Source: Bordetella genomosp. 10 (GTDB lineage: Bacteria > Pseudomonadota > Gammaproteobacteria > Burkholderiales > Burkholderiaceae_B). From it: a stretch of 64,000 bases of DNA. The stretch is from contig NZ_NEVM01000005.1 of the NCBI RefSeq assembly GCF_002261225.1, positions 2,418,001 to 2,482,000 on the forward strand. Direction: 5' to 3'. Below, piece after piece: positions 1 through 8,650 of this stretch. How positions within the stretch are numbered: the first letter of the stretch is position 1; the number at the start of each line of letters is the position of its first letter. A program made the position numbers and the translations under genes. Below the pieces are notes generated by a model that was not told where the DNA came from, did no database searches, and saw nothing but the letters and a program-made list of their open reading frames with translations.

Positions 1-455
1 AAGACCTGGAGCTGATCAACGCCGGCAAGCGTCCCGTGACGCTGCTGACGGGCGGCGCGTTCTTCGAGCACGTCGACTCGTTCGCCATCATGCGCGGCGG
101 CCACCTGGACCTGAGCATCATGGGCGGCATGCAGGTGGCGCCCAACGGCGACCTCGCCAACTGGTCCCTGGGACGCAAGGGCGAACCGCCGGCGGTGGGC
201 GGCGCCATGGACTTATCCGTGGGGGCCAGGAAGGTCTACATCCTGATGGAGCACAACGCCAAGGACGGCACGCCCAAGCTGGTGGAGAAATGCACCTTGC
301 CGTTGACGGGGCCGGGCGTGGTGCATCGGGTGTACACGGACCTGGCGGTGGTGGAGATCACGCCGGAGGGGTTTCTGGTGGTGGACAAGCTGGTCGGTAT
401 CAGCGACGAGGAATTGCAGGCGCAAACCGGAGCCAGGCTGCGGTTCGCGCACTGA
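1..455 (+). CDS. CoA-transferase subunit B, C-terminal part (5' end outside the window)
   Basis: The reading frame is open from the first bases and ends at TGA 453-455, so only about 150 C-terminal residues are present. The glycine-rich stretch around SIMGGMQVAPNGDLANW and the closing segment with DKLVGISDEEL are typical of the beta subunit of 3-oxoacid (succinyl-CoA:acetoacetate or 3-oxoadipate) CoA-transferases, which move CoA between acyl donors. The catalytic glutamate of this family lies upstream and cannot be seen. It converges on the CaiB-type gene on the other strand, 20 bp away. Which acid it serves cannot be told from this fragment. Confidence 0.85.
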   Translation, partial: DLELINAGKRPVTLLTGGAFFEHVDSFAIMRGGHLDLSIMGGMQVAPNGDLANWSLGRKGEPPAVGGAMDLSVGARKVYILMEHNAKDGTPKLVEKCTLPLTGPGVVHRVYTDLAVVEITPEGFLVVDKLVGISDEELQAQTGARLRFAH

Positions 456-475
456 GACCCGCGCAGGCGCGGTCC

Positions 476-1738
476 TCACGCCGCGCGCGCGGCCACGGTG
501 GGGTCGCGCTCCGGTCCCGCGACGATGCCGGCATCGTGCAGCCGACCGATGGCGCCGCTGCTCATTCCCAGCACTTCGTAAAGCACTTCGTCGGTATGGG
601 TGCCCAGCAATGCGGCGGGCGTCGTCGGCGCTCGGCTCATGCCCGGCGCGCGCACGGTTGCGCCCGCGGCGATATGCTCGCCGACGCCGGGCGTCTCGAT
701 CCGTTCGAACACGGGATTGCTGGCCGAGTTCATGCGCGGGTCCTGCGTCATCATCTCGCCGACGGTGCTGTAGCGCCCCCACGTTGCCCTGTGCGCGTCC
801 AGCTCGCGTTCGGCCTGCTCGCGCGTCCGGGCCGCGAACCAGGGTTCGAGGAGTCCGGCGATGGCCTCGCGCGCCTCGAAGCGCCGCGCCTCATCGGATA
901 GGTCCAAGCCGGTGCGCGCCTGCAAGGCCTGGACATCGTCGGCAATGCCGCAGGCGTCCACCAGGCATTTCCACTGGCCGGCCGAGATCGCCACCACCAT
1001 CAGGCGCCGGCCGTCCGAGGTCGCGAAATCGCGGCCGAAGGCGCCGTAGAGATGATTGCCGATCGAGGGACGCTCCTGCCCCAGCAACTCCACCTCGGCG
1101 AGCACGCCCAGGTGCGACAGCATGGTGAAGGCCGTATCCGACAGCGCCAGCTTGAGTTCGGCGCCCTCTCCCGTGCGCCGGCGCCTGTCGACCGCGGCCA
1201 GGACCGCGAAGGCCGCTTGGTAGGCGCAGGCGATATCCCATGCGGGCAACACGTGGTTCACCGGATGTTGCGCGGAGCCGCCGCCAGTGACCAGCGGATA
1301 GCCGGTCACGCAGTTGACCGTGTAGTCGACCGCGGTGCTGCCATCGCCGTTGCCCTGGATGGTGCAACTGACCAGGTCAGCGCGTTTCTCCGCCAGCAGT
1401 CCGTGCGCCAGCCAGGGCGTGCCGATATTGGTCAACAGCACGCCGGCGTCGGGCCCGGGCGCCGTGACCAGGGCCTGGATGAGTTCGCGGCCCTCGGGCC
1501 GGCGCAGGTCGACGGCGACGGAGCGCTTGCCCTTGTTCAGGGCCGTCCAGTAAAGGCTGCGGCCACGCCCCTCGGGATGCGGCATCCGCGGCATGCGGCC
1601 GTAGTCGATGCCGCCGCCGATCATATCGATGCGGATGACGTCGGCGCCATGCTGCGCCAGGGTCAGCCCGGCCAGCGGCGCGGCGATGAAGGCCGAGCTC
1701 TCGATGACGCGCAGGCGATTCAGGAAGGGATAGGTCAT
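476..1738 (-). CDS. CaiB/BaiF family (class III) CoA-transferase
   Basis: A 420-residue protein. The N-terminus has the class III pattern (RVIESSAFIAAPLAGLTLAQHGADVIRID, read in parts), followed by a GKRSVAVDLRRPEGRELI segment and a C-terminal section on maximal hits against the acceptor CoA fold. These enzymes transfer CoA between carboxylic acids through a catalytic Asp. It is the last gene of the minus-strand operon, 25 bp after the 2-hydroxyacid dehydrogenase. It probably activates the acid at the expense of another CoA thioester, alongside the ADP-forming synthetase at the operon start. Its substrate is unknown. Confidence 0.85.
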   Translation of the reverse strand: MTYPFLNRLRVIESSAFIAAPLAGLTLAQHGADVIRIDMIGGGIDYGRMPRMPHPEGRGRSLYWTALNKGKRSVAVDLRRPEGRELIQALVTAPGPDAGVLLTNIGTPWLAHGLLAEKRADLVSCTIQGNGDGSTAVDYTVNCVTGYPLVTGGGSAQHPVNHVLPAWDIACAYQAAFAVLAAVDRRRRTGEGAELKLALSDTAFTMLSHLGVLAEVELLGQERPSIGNHLYGAFGRDFATSDGRRLMVVAISAGQWKCLVDACGIADDVQALQARTGLDLSDEARRFEAREAIAGLLEPWFAARTREQAERELDAHRATWGRYSTVGEMMTQDPRMNSASNPVFERIETPGVGEHIAAGATVRAPGMSRAPTTPAALLGTHTDEVLYEVLGMSSGAIGRLHDAGIVAGPERDPTVAARAA

Positions 1739-1763
1739 GGGATGCTTTTCCTTGGCTTTGGAA

Positions 1764-2756
1764 TCATTGGGCGCGGCCGCCCAGGCTGACCTGATGGCGC
1801 GGCGCCGCCCCGTCCATCACCGCGGCCATGTCGTCGGCCATCGACTTCATGATTGCCGCCCACGCCCCCTTGGTGGTGCCCATGGTGTGGGGCGAGGTAA
1901 TGCAGTTCTTGCGGCGAAAGATCGGATGGCTGGTGTCGGGCGGCTCGGGCTCGAAAACATCCAGCGCCACGCCGCCCAGCCTGCCCGTCTCCAACATCTC
2001 GTCGAGCAGGTCTAGGCTTTCGACCACACCGCCCCGGGACAGGTTGACCAGCATCGTGCCCTCCTGGACCAGGGCCAGGCGCGCGCGGTCGATCAAGCCG
2101 TGGGTCTCCTTCGTGTAGGGGCAGTGCAGCGCGATGAAATGGCTGCGCCGCATGAGTTCGTCCAGGGACACGAGTTCGGCGTGATGTTCCCTGGCCCGCT
2201 CGGCCGGCGTGGTCGGGCTGTAGGCGATGACGTCCATCTCGAAGACCCGCGCCATGCGGGCCACCAGCCCGCCGATGCGGCCCAGGCCGACGATGCCCAG
2301 CGTATGGCCCGCCAGGTCGCCCGCTTGCAGGCCGAAACGGGAAGCCCAGTTGCCTGCCTTCAGTTCGGCGTCCCAGTAGGGGAGCATCTTGCACAGGCTG
2401 AGCATGAAGGCCATCGATCCTTCCGCCACCGCGCGCGCCCCGACCCCGGGCGTGTAGACCACGGGCACGCCACGCGCGGCGGCCGCGGCGACGTCGATCA
2501 TGTCGTAGCCGACGCCCGTACGCCCGATCACCTGCAAGCCCGGCGCGGCATCGATCACCGCCTTGGTGATGTGGGTCTGCCCGCGCACGACGATGGCCCG
2601 CGCCTTGGGCGCCAGCTTCACCAGGCCCGCTTCGGACAGGTCCGGCGCGACGACCACCGATCCGTAGGCGGAGAGTCTGCGGCTTGCATAATCATCGGGC
2701 GCCTGGGTGCACAGGATGATGCCGGGCCCGGTGCCGGGTTCAGTGGAGGCAGCCAT
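1764..2756 (-). CDS. D-isomer-specific 2-hydroxyacid dehydrogenase
   Basis: A 330-residue NAD(P)-dependent oxidoreductase. The Rossmann motif GIVGLGRIGGLVARM lies near residue 150. The catalytic Arg region (NLSRGGVV), the DVFEPEPP segment carrying the catalytic Glu, and the histidine in CITSPHTMG are all visible. The frame is open a further 75 codons upstream, but that part overlaps the Bug gene and has no family similarity, so I place the start at ATG 2756, 2 bp after the Bug stop. It would interconvert a 2-hydroxy acid and a 2-oxo acid, beside a gene for an FMN 2-hydroxyacid oxidase. Confidence 0.88.
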   Translation of the reverse strand: MAASTEPGTGPGIILCTQAPDDYASRRLSAYGSVVVAPDLSEAGLVKLAPKARAIVVRGQTHITKAVIDAAPGLQVIGRTGVGYDMIDVAAAAARGVPVVYTPGVGARAVAEGSMAFMLSLCKMLPYWDAELKAGNWASRFGLQAGDLAGHTLGIVGLGRIGGLVARMARVFEMDVIAYSPTTPAERAREHHAELVSLDELMRRSHFIALHCPYTKETHGLIDRARLALVQEGTMLVNLSRGGVVESLDLLDEMLETGRLGGVALDVFEPEPPDTSHPIFRRKNCITSPHTMGTTKGAWAAIMKSMADDMAAVMDGAAPRHQVSLGGRAQ

Positions 2757-2758
2757 CG

Positions 2759-3742
2759 TCAGACCCGCTCTATCTTGGCCGCCACGAGCACTTCGGCCCA
2801 CTTGTCGGCTTCGGCCTGCACGAACTTGCCGAACTGCGCCGCCGTCAGCGGCTGCACCGAGGATCCCAGCTTGTACATGCGTTCCTTGATGTCCGGCTGC
2901 GAAATCGCCTCGACCAGCGAGGCATTGAGTTTCTCGATGACGGCGTCCGGCGTGCCGGCGGGCGCGCACAGGCCGTTCCACGCGGCGACCTCATAGCCGG
3001 GCAAGCCCGCCTCCGCGATGGTCGGCACCTGCGGCAACTGGTCGGCTCGCCGCGGCGAGGTCACGCCCAGCGGCCTGAGTTTCCCCGCCTGGATATGGGG
3101 CAGCGAGGAGATCGTGGTATCGAACATGATCTGGCAGGTGCCGCCGATCACGTCGGCGATGGCCGGCGCGCTGCCCTTGTAGGGAACATGCGTCATGCGG
3201 ATGCCGGCCTTCAGGTCGAACAGCTCGCCCGCCAGATGGGTCGACCCGCCGATGCCGGTGCTGGCGAAGTTGACCTTGCCGGGATTTTTCCTGGCGTAGG
3301 CGATCAGGCTCTTGACCGAATCGAAGGGCGCGTCGGGATTGGCGGCCAGAACCAGCGGCCCGCTGTAGATGATCCCGATTTGCCGCAGCCCTTTCTTCAG
3401 GTCGTAGCCGGGGGTCTTGAACAAGGTCGCGTTGATCGCATGCGCGGTCGTGATCAGGCCCACGGTATAGCCGTCCGCGTCCGCGCGCTGGACGGCGGCA
3501 AGGCCGATGTTGCCGCCGCCGCCGGGACGGTTTTCGACGATGAAGGTCTGCCCGAACGCCTGCGACATATGGGCGGCCACGATGCGGGCCGCGATATCCG
3601 TCGAGCCGCCCGGCGTAAACGGCACGATGACCTTGACCGGCCGGGTCGGCCAGTCCTGGCCGCCGGATTTGGCCTGGCTCCCGGAAGCCATGGTACCCAG
3701 GCCTGCCGCCAGCGTAAGCTTCAATACGCTTCTACGTTTCAT
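2759..3742 (-). CDS. Bug-family periplasmic solute receptor (TctC-like)
   Basis: A 327-residue secreted receptor. It begins with a twin-arginine-like leader (MKRRSVLKLTLAAGL) ending near ASGSQA. It has the family signatures WPTRPVKVIVPFTPGGSTDI and FIVENRPGGGG, which form the carboxylate-binding loops. Bug receptors bind small organic acids and are greatly expanded in Bordetella relatives, often with no transporter gene nearby, as here. Its place between the hydroxyacid oxidase and the dehydrogenase suggests it captures or senses the acid degraded by this operon. Confidence 0.93.
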   Translation of the reverse strand: MKRRSVLKLTLAAGLGTMASGSQAKSGGQDWPTRPVKVIVPFTPGGSTDIAARIVAAHMSQAFGQTFIVENRPGGGGNIGLAAVQRADADGYTVGLITTAHAINATLFKTPGYDLKKGLRQIGIIYSGPLVLAANPDAPFDSVKSLIAYARKNPGKVNFASTGIGGSTHLAGELFDLKAGIRMTHVPYKGSAPAIADVIGGTCQIMFDTTISSLPHIQAGKLRPLGVTSPRRADQLPQVPTIAEAGLPGYEVAAWNGLCAPAGTPDAVIEKLNASLVEAISQPDIKERMYKLGSSVQPLTAAQFGKFVQAEADKWAEVLVAAKIERV

Positions 3743-3795
3743 GCTTGTCTCCGTTGTACTGTTTTAAGAAGGGACTGCCGCGCCGCGACCGGCGC

Positions 3796-4992
3796 TTATC
3801 CTTGTCCCGGCAAAGGGACCAGAGGGACGATGGGGCCCGCATCGTCGACCAGCAGGTCGGATGTCACCTCCGCCAACACCCGGCACCCCGAAAGCGCCAT
3901 GTTCCGATCCAGCTCGGTCTTCAGGATCGACAGCACCCTGGCCGTTCCCGCGGCGCCGCCGACGATGGCGCCGTACAGCGCGGGGCGGCCCACGAAAACC
4001 ATGCGGGCGCCCAGCGCGAGCGCCTTGAACACATCCGTGCCCCGCCTGAAACCGCTGTCGATGAAGACGGGGAAGTCGGACGGGACGGCTCGCACGACGT
4101 GCGGCAAGGCCAGCAGCGAGGCCTGCATGCATTCGAGCTGCCGTCCGCCATGGTTCGAGACCATGACGCCGTCCAGGCCCAGGCGCACCGCCTGCTCCGC
4201 GTCGCCCGGATGGATCACACCCTTCAGGACGATCCGGCCCTTCCAATGGGCCCGGATCCATTCCAGGTGCGTCCAGTCAAGCGCGTCGCGGCCATTGCGG
4301 AAGCCGCCCGGCGGATGCTCGGTGATGCGGAAGCCGGCGGGATCCGCCGAACTGTTGGTGAAACGGGGAATGCCGGCGCGGCTGAGGGTCTTGAAGAACA
4401 CCGAAGCAAGCCATCGCGGATGCAGGATCCCGTCCAGCAGCAAGCGCGCGCTGAACTGGAAGGGAATGCTGAAACCAGCGCGCTCGTTATGCTCGCGGTT
4501 CGCGCCTACGGCGGTATCGACGGTGACGACCAGGACCTCGACCCGCGCGGCCTCCAGGCGCTTCAGCAATGCGCCGATTCTCTCGACGTTGCCCGGCAGA
4601 TAGCCCTGGTACCAGACGTCGAGACCCGCCGCCTGCAATTGCTCCACCGGCACGGAGGAATAGCCGCTGAGAATGTACGGAACCTTCTGCGCGGCCGCGC
4701 CGGCCGCGATCTCCCGGTCGCATTCGTAGCGGCAGATCGCGACGGCGCCCATGGGCGAAACGCCCAGGGGCGCATCGTAGTCGCGGCCCCACAGGGAGAC
4801 CGCCTGCGATCGCGCCGAGACGCCCGTCAGGCCACGCGGACGCAGCGCCAGGCGCGCGAAGGCGTCGCGGTTGGCCCTGAGCGTCGCGCCGTCCTCCGTG
4901 CCCGCATAAACGTAGTTCTGCAGTATGCGGGGCAGGCGGCGCAGGGCCGCGCGCTCGAAATCGTGGACGGACAGGAGCCGGTCGAGACGCAT
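3796..4992 (-). CDS. FMN-dependent alpha-hydroxy-acid oxidase/dehydrogenase
   Basis: A 398-residue (S)-2-hydroxyacid oxidizing flavoprotein of the glycolate oxidase/LldD family. The FMN-site segment LGVSPMGAVAICRYECDREIA, the catalytic histidine motif VSNHGGRQLE (about residue 280), and the phosphate-binding DSGFRRGTDVFKALALGARMVFVGRP are all present. An earlier in-frame ATG exists at 5034, but ATG 4992 gives the usual family N-terminus (MRLDRLLSVHDFERAA) and sits 1 bp after the thiolase stop. Together with the dehydrogenase downstream it suggests the pathway handles a 2-hydroxy acid. Confidence 0.9.
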   Translation of the reverse strand: MRLDRLLSVHDFERAALRRLPRILQNYVYAGTEDGATLRANRDAFARLALRPRGLTGVSARSQAVSLWGRDYDAPLGVSPMGAVAICRYECDREIAAGAAAQKVPYILSGYSSVPVEQLQAAGLDVWYQGYLPGNVERIGALLKRLEAARVEVLVVTVDTAVGANREHNERAGFSIPFQFSARLLLDGILHPRWLASVFFKTLSRAGIPRFTNSSADPAGFRITEHPPGGFRNGRDALDWTHLEWIRAHWKGRIVLKGVIHPGDAEQAVRLGLDGVMVSNHGGRQLECMQASLLALPHVVRAVPSDFPVFIDSGFRRGTDVFKALALGARMVFVGRPALYGAIVGGAAGTARVLSILKTELDRNMALSGCRVLAEVTSDLLVDDAGPIVPLVPLPGQG

Positions 4993-4993
4993 G

Positions 4994-6190
4994 TCAGGCC
5001 CTTTCGAACACCGCCGCCATGCCCTGCCCGCCACCGATGCACATCGTCTCCAGGCCGTAGCGCGCGTCGCGGCGCGCCATTTCGTGCAGCAGCGACGTCA
5101 TGATGCGCACGCCGGTGGCGCCCACCGGATGGCCCAGCGAGATGCCCGAGCCGTTCACGTTGAAGCGGTCCGGGTCGTTCCAGCCCCACCCCTTGGCGAC
5201 CGCCAGCGCCTGGCACGCGAACGCCTCGTTCAGTTCGACCAGGTCCATGTCGCCGAAACCCAGGCCGTTGCGGGCGAACAGTTTCTTCACGGCCGGCACC
5301 GGGCCGATGCCCATGTGCGAGGGCTCGCAGCCCGCCGCCGCCCAGCTATGCAGATAGCCGATGGGCGTCAGGCCCAATTCTTCCAGCTTGTCCTCGGCCA
5401 CGATCAGGCAGGCCGCCGCCGCGTCGTTCTGCTGGCACGCGTTGCCGGCGGTGACGATGCCGCCCTTCACGATGGGCTTGAGCCGGGCGAGCTGGTCGAT
5501 GGCCAGGTCGGCCCGGATGCCCTCGTCCTTGTCGACGATGACGGGGTCGCCCTTGCGCTGCGGCACGCTGACCGGCACGACTTCCTGCGCGAACTTTCCC
5601 GAGGCCCAGGCGGCCGCCGCGCGCTGATGGCTGCGCAGGGCGAAGGCGTCGGCCTCCTCGCGGCTGATCTCGTAATCGCGCGCCAGGTTCTCGGCGGTCT
5701 CGATCATCCCGCTGATCCTGCCGAAGCGGGATTCGGGCTGCGAGCGTTCGCGGCCGCGATCCAGCCGGTCATGGAAGGTCACCGAGCCGGCGCGTTTACC
5801 CCAGCGCATGTCGGTGGTGTAGTACTCGACGTTGCTCATGCTCTCGACGCCGCCGGCCATCACCACGTCCGCCGCGCCGGTCTGCACCATCATGGCCGCC
5901 GTGACGATGGCTTGCAGCCCGCTGCCGCAGCGGCGGTCCACCTGCATGCCGGCGACCCCGATGGGAAAGCCCGCCTGCAAGGCGATCCAGCGCCCCGTGC
6001 AGGGCACCTCGCCGTTCATGTACGAATGGCCGAACACCACGTCCTCGATGCGGGCCGGGTCCAGGCCGGTCCTGGCGACGATGGCGCGGGCGACGGTGGC
6101 GCCCAGCTCCTCCACCGGCACGGGCTTGAGGCCGCCGCCGAAGGCGCCGATGGGAGTGCGTAACGGGGAGACGATGGCTGCGCGTTTCAT
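4994..6190 (-). CDS. Acetyl-CoA C-acyltransferase (thiolase)
   Basis: A 398-residue thiolase. It has the nucleophilic cysteine motif (VDRRCGSGLQA, near residue 88), the LNEAFACQALA block, GHPVGATG carrying the catalytic His, and the C-terminal CIGGGQGMA cysteine motif. The protein carries out thiolytic cleavage (or condensation) of 3-oxoacyl-CoA. It is four bases downstream of the enoyl-CoA hydratase gene and completes a beta-oxidation-like set with the neighbouring dehydrogenase, hydratase and SDR. Confidence 0.93.
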   Translation of the reverse strand: MKRAAIVSPLRTPIGAFGGGLKPVPVEELGATVARAIVARTGLDPARIEDVVFGHSYMNGEVPCTGRWIALQAGFPIGVAGMQVDRRCGSGLQAIVTAAMMVQTGAADVVMAGGVESMSNVEYYTTDMRWGKRAGSVTFHDRLDRGRERSQPESRFGRISGMIETAENLARDYEISREEADAFALRSHQRAAAAWASGKFAQEVVPVSVPQRKGDPVIVDKDEGIRADLAIDQLARLKPIVKGGIVTAGNACQQNDAAAACLIVAEDKLEELGLTPIGYLHSWAAAGCEPSHMGIGPVPAVKKLFARNGLGFGDMDLVELNEAFACQALAVAKGWGWNDPDRFNVNGSGISLGHPVGATGVRIMTSLLHEMARRDARYGLETMCIGGGQGMAAVFERA

Positions 6191-6194
6191 GTTT

Positions 6195-6998
6195 TCAATC
6201 CTTGCTGTCGAAATGCAATGCGTTGGGGAAGCGGGGCGTCTCCTTCGCCAGGAAGGCGCGCACGCCCTCCTTCGATTCGGCCGAGGTGAACACCCGTTCG
6301 GACAGGGGGAGCGCGGCCGCGATGGCCGCGTCTTCGCTCATATCGAAACTCAGGTCGATGGCCTGCTTGCAAAGCGCCAGCGCCAGCGGCGGACGCCGGG
6401 TCAGCGTGCGCGCGATGTCGAGCGCCGCGTCGAGCGCGGAACCCCGCCCCGCCACGCGGTTGACGAGGCCCCAGGCCAGCGCGGTGGCCGCGTCGATGGG
6501 CTCGCCCAGGAACATCATTTCCTTGGCGCGGCCCGCGCCGATGCGCCGCGTCACGCGAACCGGCCCGCCGCTGCCGGGGAACACGCCCAGCTTGATCTCG
6601 GGCAGCGCGAAACGGGCGGTCTCGTCCGCCACGAGAAGGTCGCAGCACACCGCGATCTCCAGCCCGCCGCCGAAGGCCAGGCCATTGACGGCGGCGATCG
6701 TGGGCTTGGGCAGGCCATCGAGCCGGGCGAACACCCGGTGCTGCAATTCCAGCTTCCCGGGACCGATGCGGCCGGGCTGCATCAGGGGCTGGAACTCGGC
6801 GATGTCGGAGCCGGCGCAGAAGGCGCGCGTGCCGGCGCCGGTGACGACCACCGCCTGCACCGAAACGTCCGCCTCGACGGCTTCCAAGGCGCGATCCAGC
6901 GCCTCGGTCAGGCCGCGGAAGACGACGTTCAGCGGCGGGTTGTCCAGCGTCAGGATGGCGATGCCGTCGGCGACCTCGCAGCGGACGGGTTCAGCCAT
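6195..6998 (-). CDS. Enoyl-CoA hydratase/isomerase family protein
   Basis: A 267-residue crotonase-fold protein. The oxyanion-hole segments are AFCAGSDIAEF (about residues 60-70) and NGLAFGGGLEIAVCCDLLVA (about residues 105-125). These are followed by the LPEIKLGVFPGSGG loop, where crotonases carry a catalytic Glu, and a RRIGAGRAKEMMFLGEPI helix. It would hydrate or isomerise an enoyl-CoA. The start overlaps the 3' end of the SDR gene by 8 bp, which indicates translational coupling. Confidence 0.9.
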   Translation of the reverse strand: MAEPVRCEVADGIAILTLDNPPLNVVFRGLTEALDRALEAVEADVSVQAVVVTGAGTRAFCAGSDIAEFQPLMQPGRIGPGKLELQHRVFARLDGLPKPTIAAVNGLAFGGGLEIAVCCDLLVADETARFALPEIKLGVFPGSGGPVRVTRRIGAGRAKEMMFLGEPIDAATALAWGLVNRVAGRGSALDAALDIARTLTRRPPLALALCKQAIDLSFDMSEDAAIAAALPLSERVFTSAESKEGVRAFLAKETPRFPNALHFDSKD

Positions 6999-7740
6999 AG
7001 CGGCCGCCCGTCACGTGCAGCACTTCGCCGGAGATGAAGCTAGCCGCTTCCGAAACCAGGAAGGCCACCGCGTTGGCGATATCATCCGGCTTGCCGACCC
7101 GCTTCAGCGGCTGCGCGGCGACCGCGCGTTCCTTGATGGTTTCATAGGTCGGCAAGGCCTGCACCATCTCGGTTTCCATGAAGCCGGGCGCCACGCAGTT
7201 GACGGTCACGCCGTAGCGCCCTTCCTCGATCGCCAGCGCCTTGGCCATGCCAATCAGCCCCGCCTTGGCGGCGGAATAGTTGGCCTGCGTCGCGTTGCCG
7301 AAATGCGCCCGGGAACTGATGTTGACGATACGCCCCCAGCCCTGCTCGATGAACGTCGGCATGACGGCCTTGGTAGCCAGGAAAGCGCCCTTGAGCATGA
7401 CCTCCATCACCAGGTCCCAGTCTTCCTCCGTCATCTTCACCAGGTAGCGGTCGCGCGGGAAACCGGCGTTGTTGACCAGGATGTGGATCCCGCCGAAATG
7501 GGCCAGCGTCTCATCGACCAGGCGCTGCACTTCCGCGCCCTTGGTGATGTCCGCGATGATGCAATGCGCCTGCAGGCCGTCCGCCTTCAGCGCCGCGGCG
7601 GTCTGTTCGGCGCGCTCCTGCAGGATGTCGGTGATGACGACCTTGGCGCCTTCCTCGGCCAGCTTGCGGGCGGTCGCGGCGCCCAGGCCGCGAGCCGATC
7701 CGGTCACGATGGCGACCTTGCCGTTGATTTGCAGATCCAT
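6991..7740 (-). CDS. SDR-family oxidoreductase (3-oxoacyl-CoA/ACP reductase-like)
   Basis: A 249-residue classical short-chain dehydrogenase. It has the TGSARGLG cofactor motif near residue 13, NNAG near residue 88, catalytic Ser in IVNISSRAHFG, and YSAAK with the catalytic Tyr and Lys, followed by the usual CVAPGFMETEM. It most likely acts as a 3-hydroxyacyl-CoA dehydrogenase in this operon. The open frame runs far upstream, but the family N-terminus (MDLQINGKVAIVTGSA) fixes ATG 7740. Upstream of it, GGAGTTTTTCGC supplies a ribosome-binding site. Confidence 0.92.
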   Translation of the reverse strand: MDLQINGKVAIVTGSARGLGAATARKLAEEGAKVVITDILQERAEQTAAALKADGLQAHCIIADITKGAEVQRLVDETLAHFGGIHILVNNAGFPRDRYLVKMTEEDWDLVMEVMLKGAFLATKAVMPTFIEQGWGRIVNISSRAHFGNATQANYSAAKAGLIGMAKALAIEEGRYGVTVNCVAPGFMETEMVQALPTYETIKERAVAAQPLKRVGKPDDIANAVAFLVSEAASFISGEVLHVTGGRYG

Positions 7741-7768
7741 GCGAAAAACTCCTTGAATTGTTAGCGGG

Positions 7769-8650
7769 TCAGTCCAGGTCGACGCGGCCCGCATCGAGCA
7801 CGACGACGTTGCGTTCCAGCGCGGTGGTGCGCAGCGATACGACGCTGCCGTCGCGCCACAGCGCCGTGCGCAGCGTGTCGCCCGGCAGCACGGGCGCGGT
7901 AAAACGCACGCGCATGCCGCGCACCGCGCCGGCGTCGTAGCCCAGCAGCGTCCTGAGCACCGCATGCATCGCCACGCCCATGGTGGCCAGGCCATGCAGG
8001 ATGGGCCGCGAAAAGCCCGCCGCAGCCGCCGTCGCCGGGTCCGCATGCAGCGGGTTGAAGTCGCCGTTGAGCCGGTACAGCAAGGCGGCCTGCGGCAGGG
8101 TCGGCAGGTCGCAGACCGTATCGGGCGCCCGGGCGGGAATGGCATGGGGCGGCAGCAATGCCTGGCCGTGCGAGCCACCGAAACCGCCATCGCCGCGCAG
8201 CATCACGGTCTGGGTGACCGTGGCGAGCAGGTCGCCGCTGCCCGGGTCGGTGACGCGGCGTTCCTGTAGCATCAACGCGCCCTTGGCCGCTCCCTTGTCG
8301 TGCAGGCCGACGACCTTGTTGTCGCCGATCACCTTGCCCGCGGGCGCGAGCGGCTTCTGCAGCACGATGGCGTGTTCCGCGTGCACCAGCTTGCGCCACG
8401 TGATGCCGGTATCGGGCTGGTCGGCCCAGAAGCCGGCATAGCCCAGGATGTTGGCCTGGGTCGGCATGGCGCGCAGGCCGCCGGCGGCGCCTTCGTAGAC
8501 ATAAGCCAGTTCGCCGGCGTCGAGCGGATTCGCGCCCAGGCCGACGCCCAGCGCATAGAGCATGCTGTCGCGCGTCGTGTAGCCGTGTTCGACCGGCGCG
8601 AAAGCCCGGTCCAGCAGATGCCGGGGATCGATTGCCATATCGGGCCTCAT
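7769..8650 (-). CDS. MaoC-type (HTD2-like) acyl-CoA dehydratase
   Basis: A 293-residue double hot-dog protein. The N-terminal half is MaoC-like, and the C-terminal half holds the hydratase motif GDFNPLHADPATAAAAGF with the catalytic Asp/His. These enzymes hydrate 2-enoyl-CoA thioesters with R stereochemistry. ATG 8650 overlaps the stop of the acyl-CoA dehydrogenase by one base; ATG 8638 is an alternative four codons in. A second hydratase beside the crotonase-type one suggests either two hydration steps or opposite stereochemistry in the pathway. Confidence 0.88.
   Translation of the reverse strand: MRPDMAIDPRHLLDRAFAPVEHGYTTRDSMLYALGVGLGANPLDAGELAYVYEGAAGGLRAMPTQANILGYAGFWADQPDTGITWRKLVHAEHAIVLQKPLAPAGKVIGDNKVVGLHDKGAAKGALMLQERRVTDPGSGDLLATVTQTVMLRGDGGFGGSHGQALLPPHAIPARAPDTVCDLPTLPQAALLYRLNGDFNPLHADPATAAAAGFSRPILHGLATMGVAMHAVLRTLLGYDAGAVRGMRVRFTAPVLPGDTLRTALWRDGSVVSLRTTALERNVVVLDAGRVDLD

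Noticed and set aside
456..475. Bidirectional terminator between the first two genes
   Set aside because: CCGCGC and GCGCGG can pair, but the loop is only two bases and there is no T-run on either strand, so the evidence is too weak.
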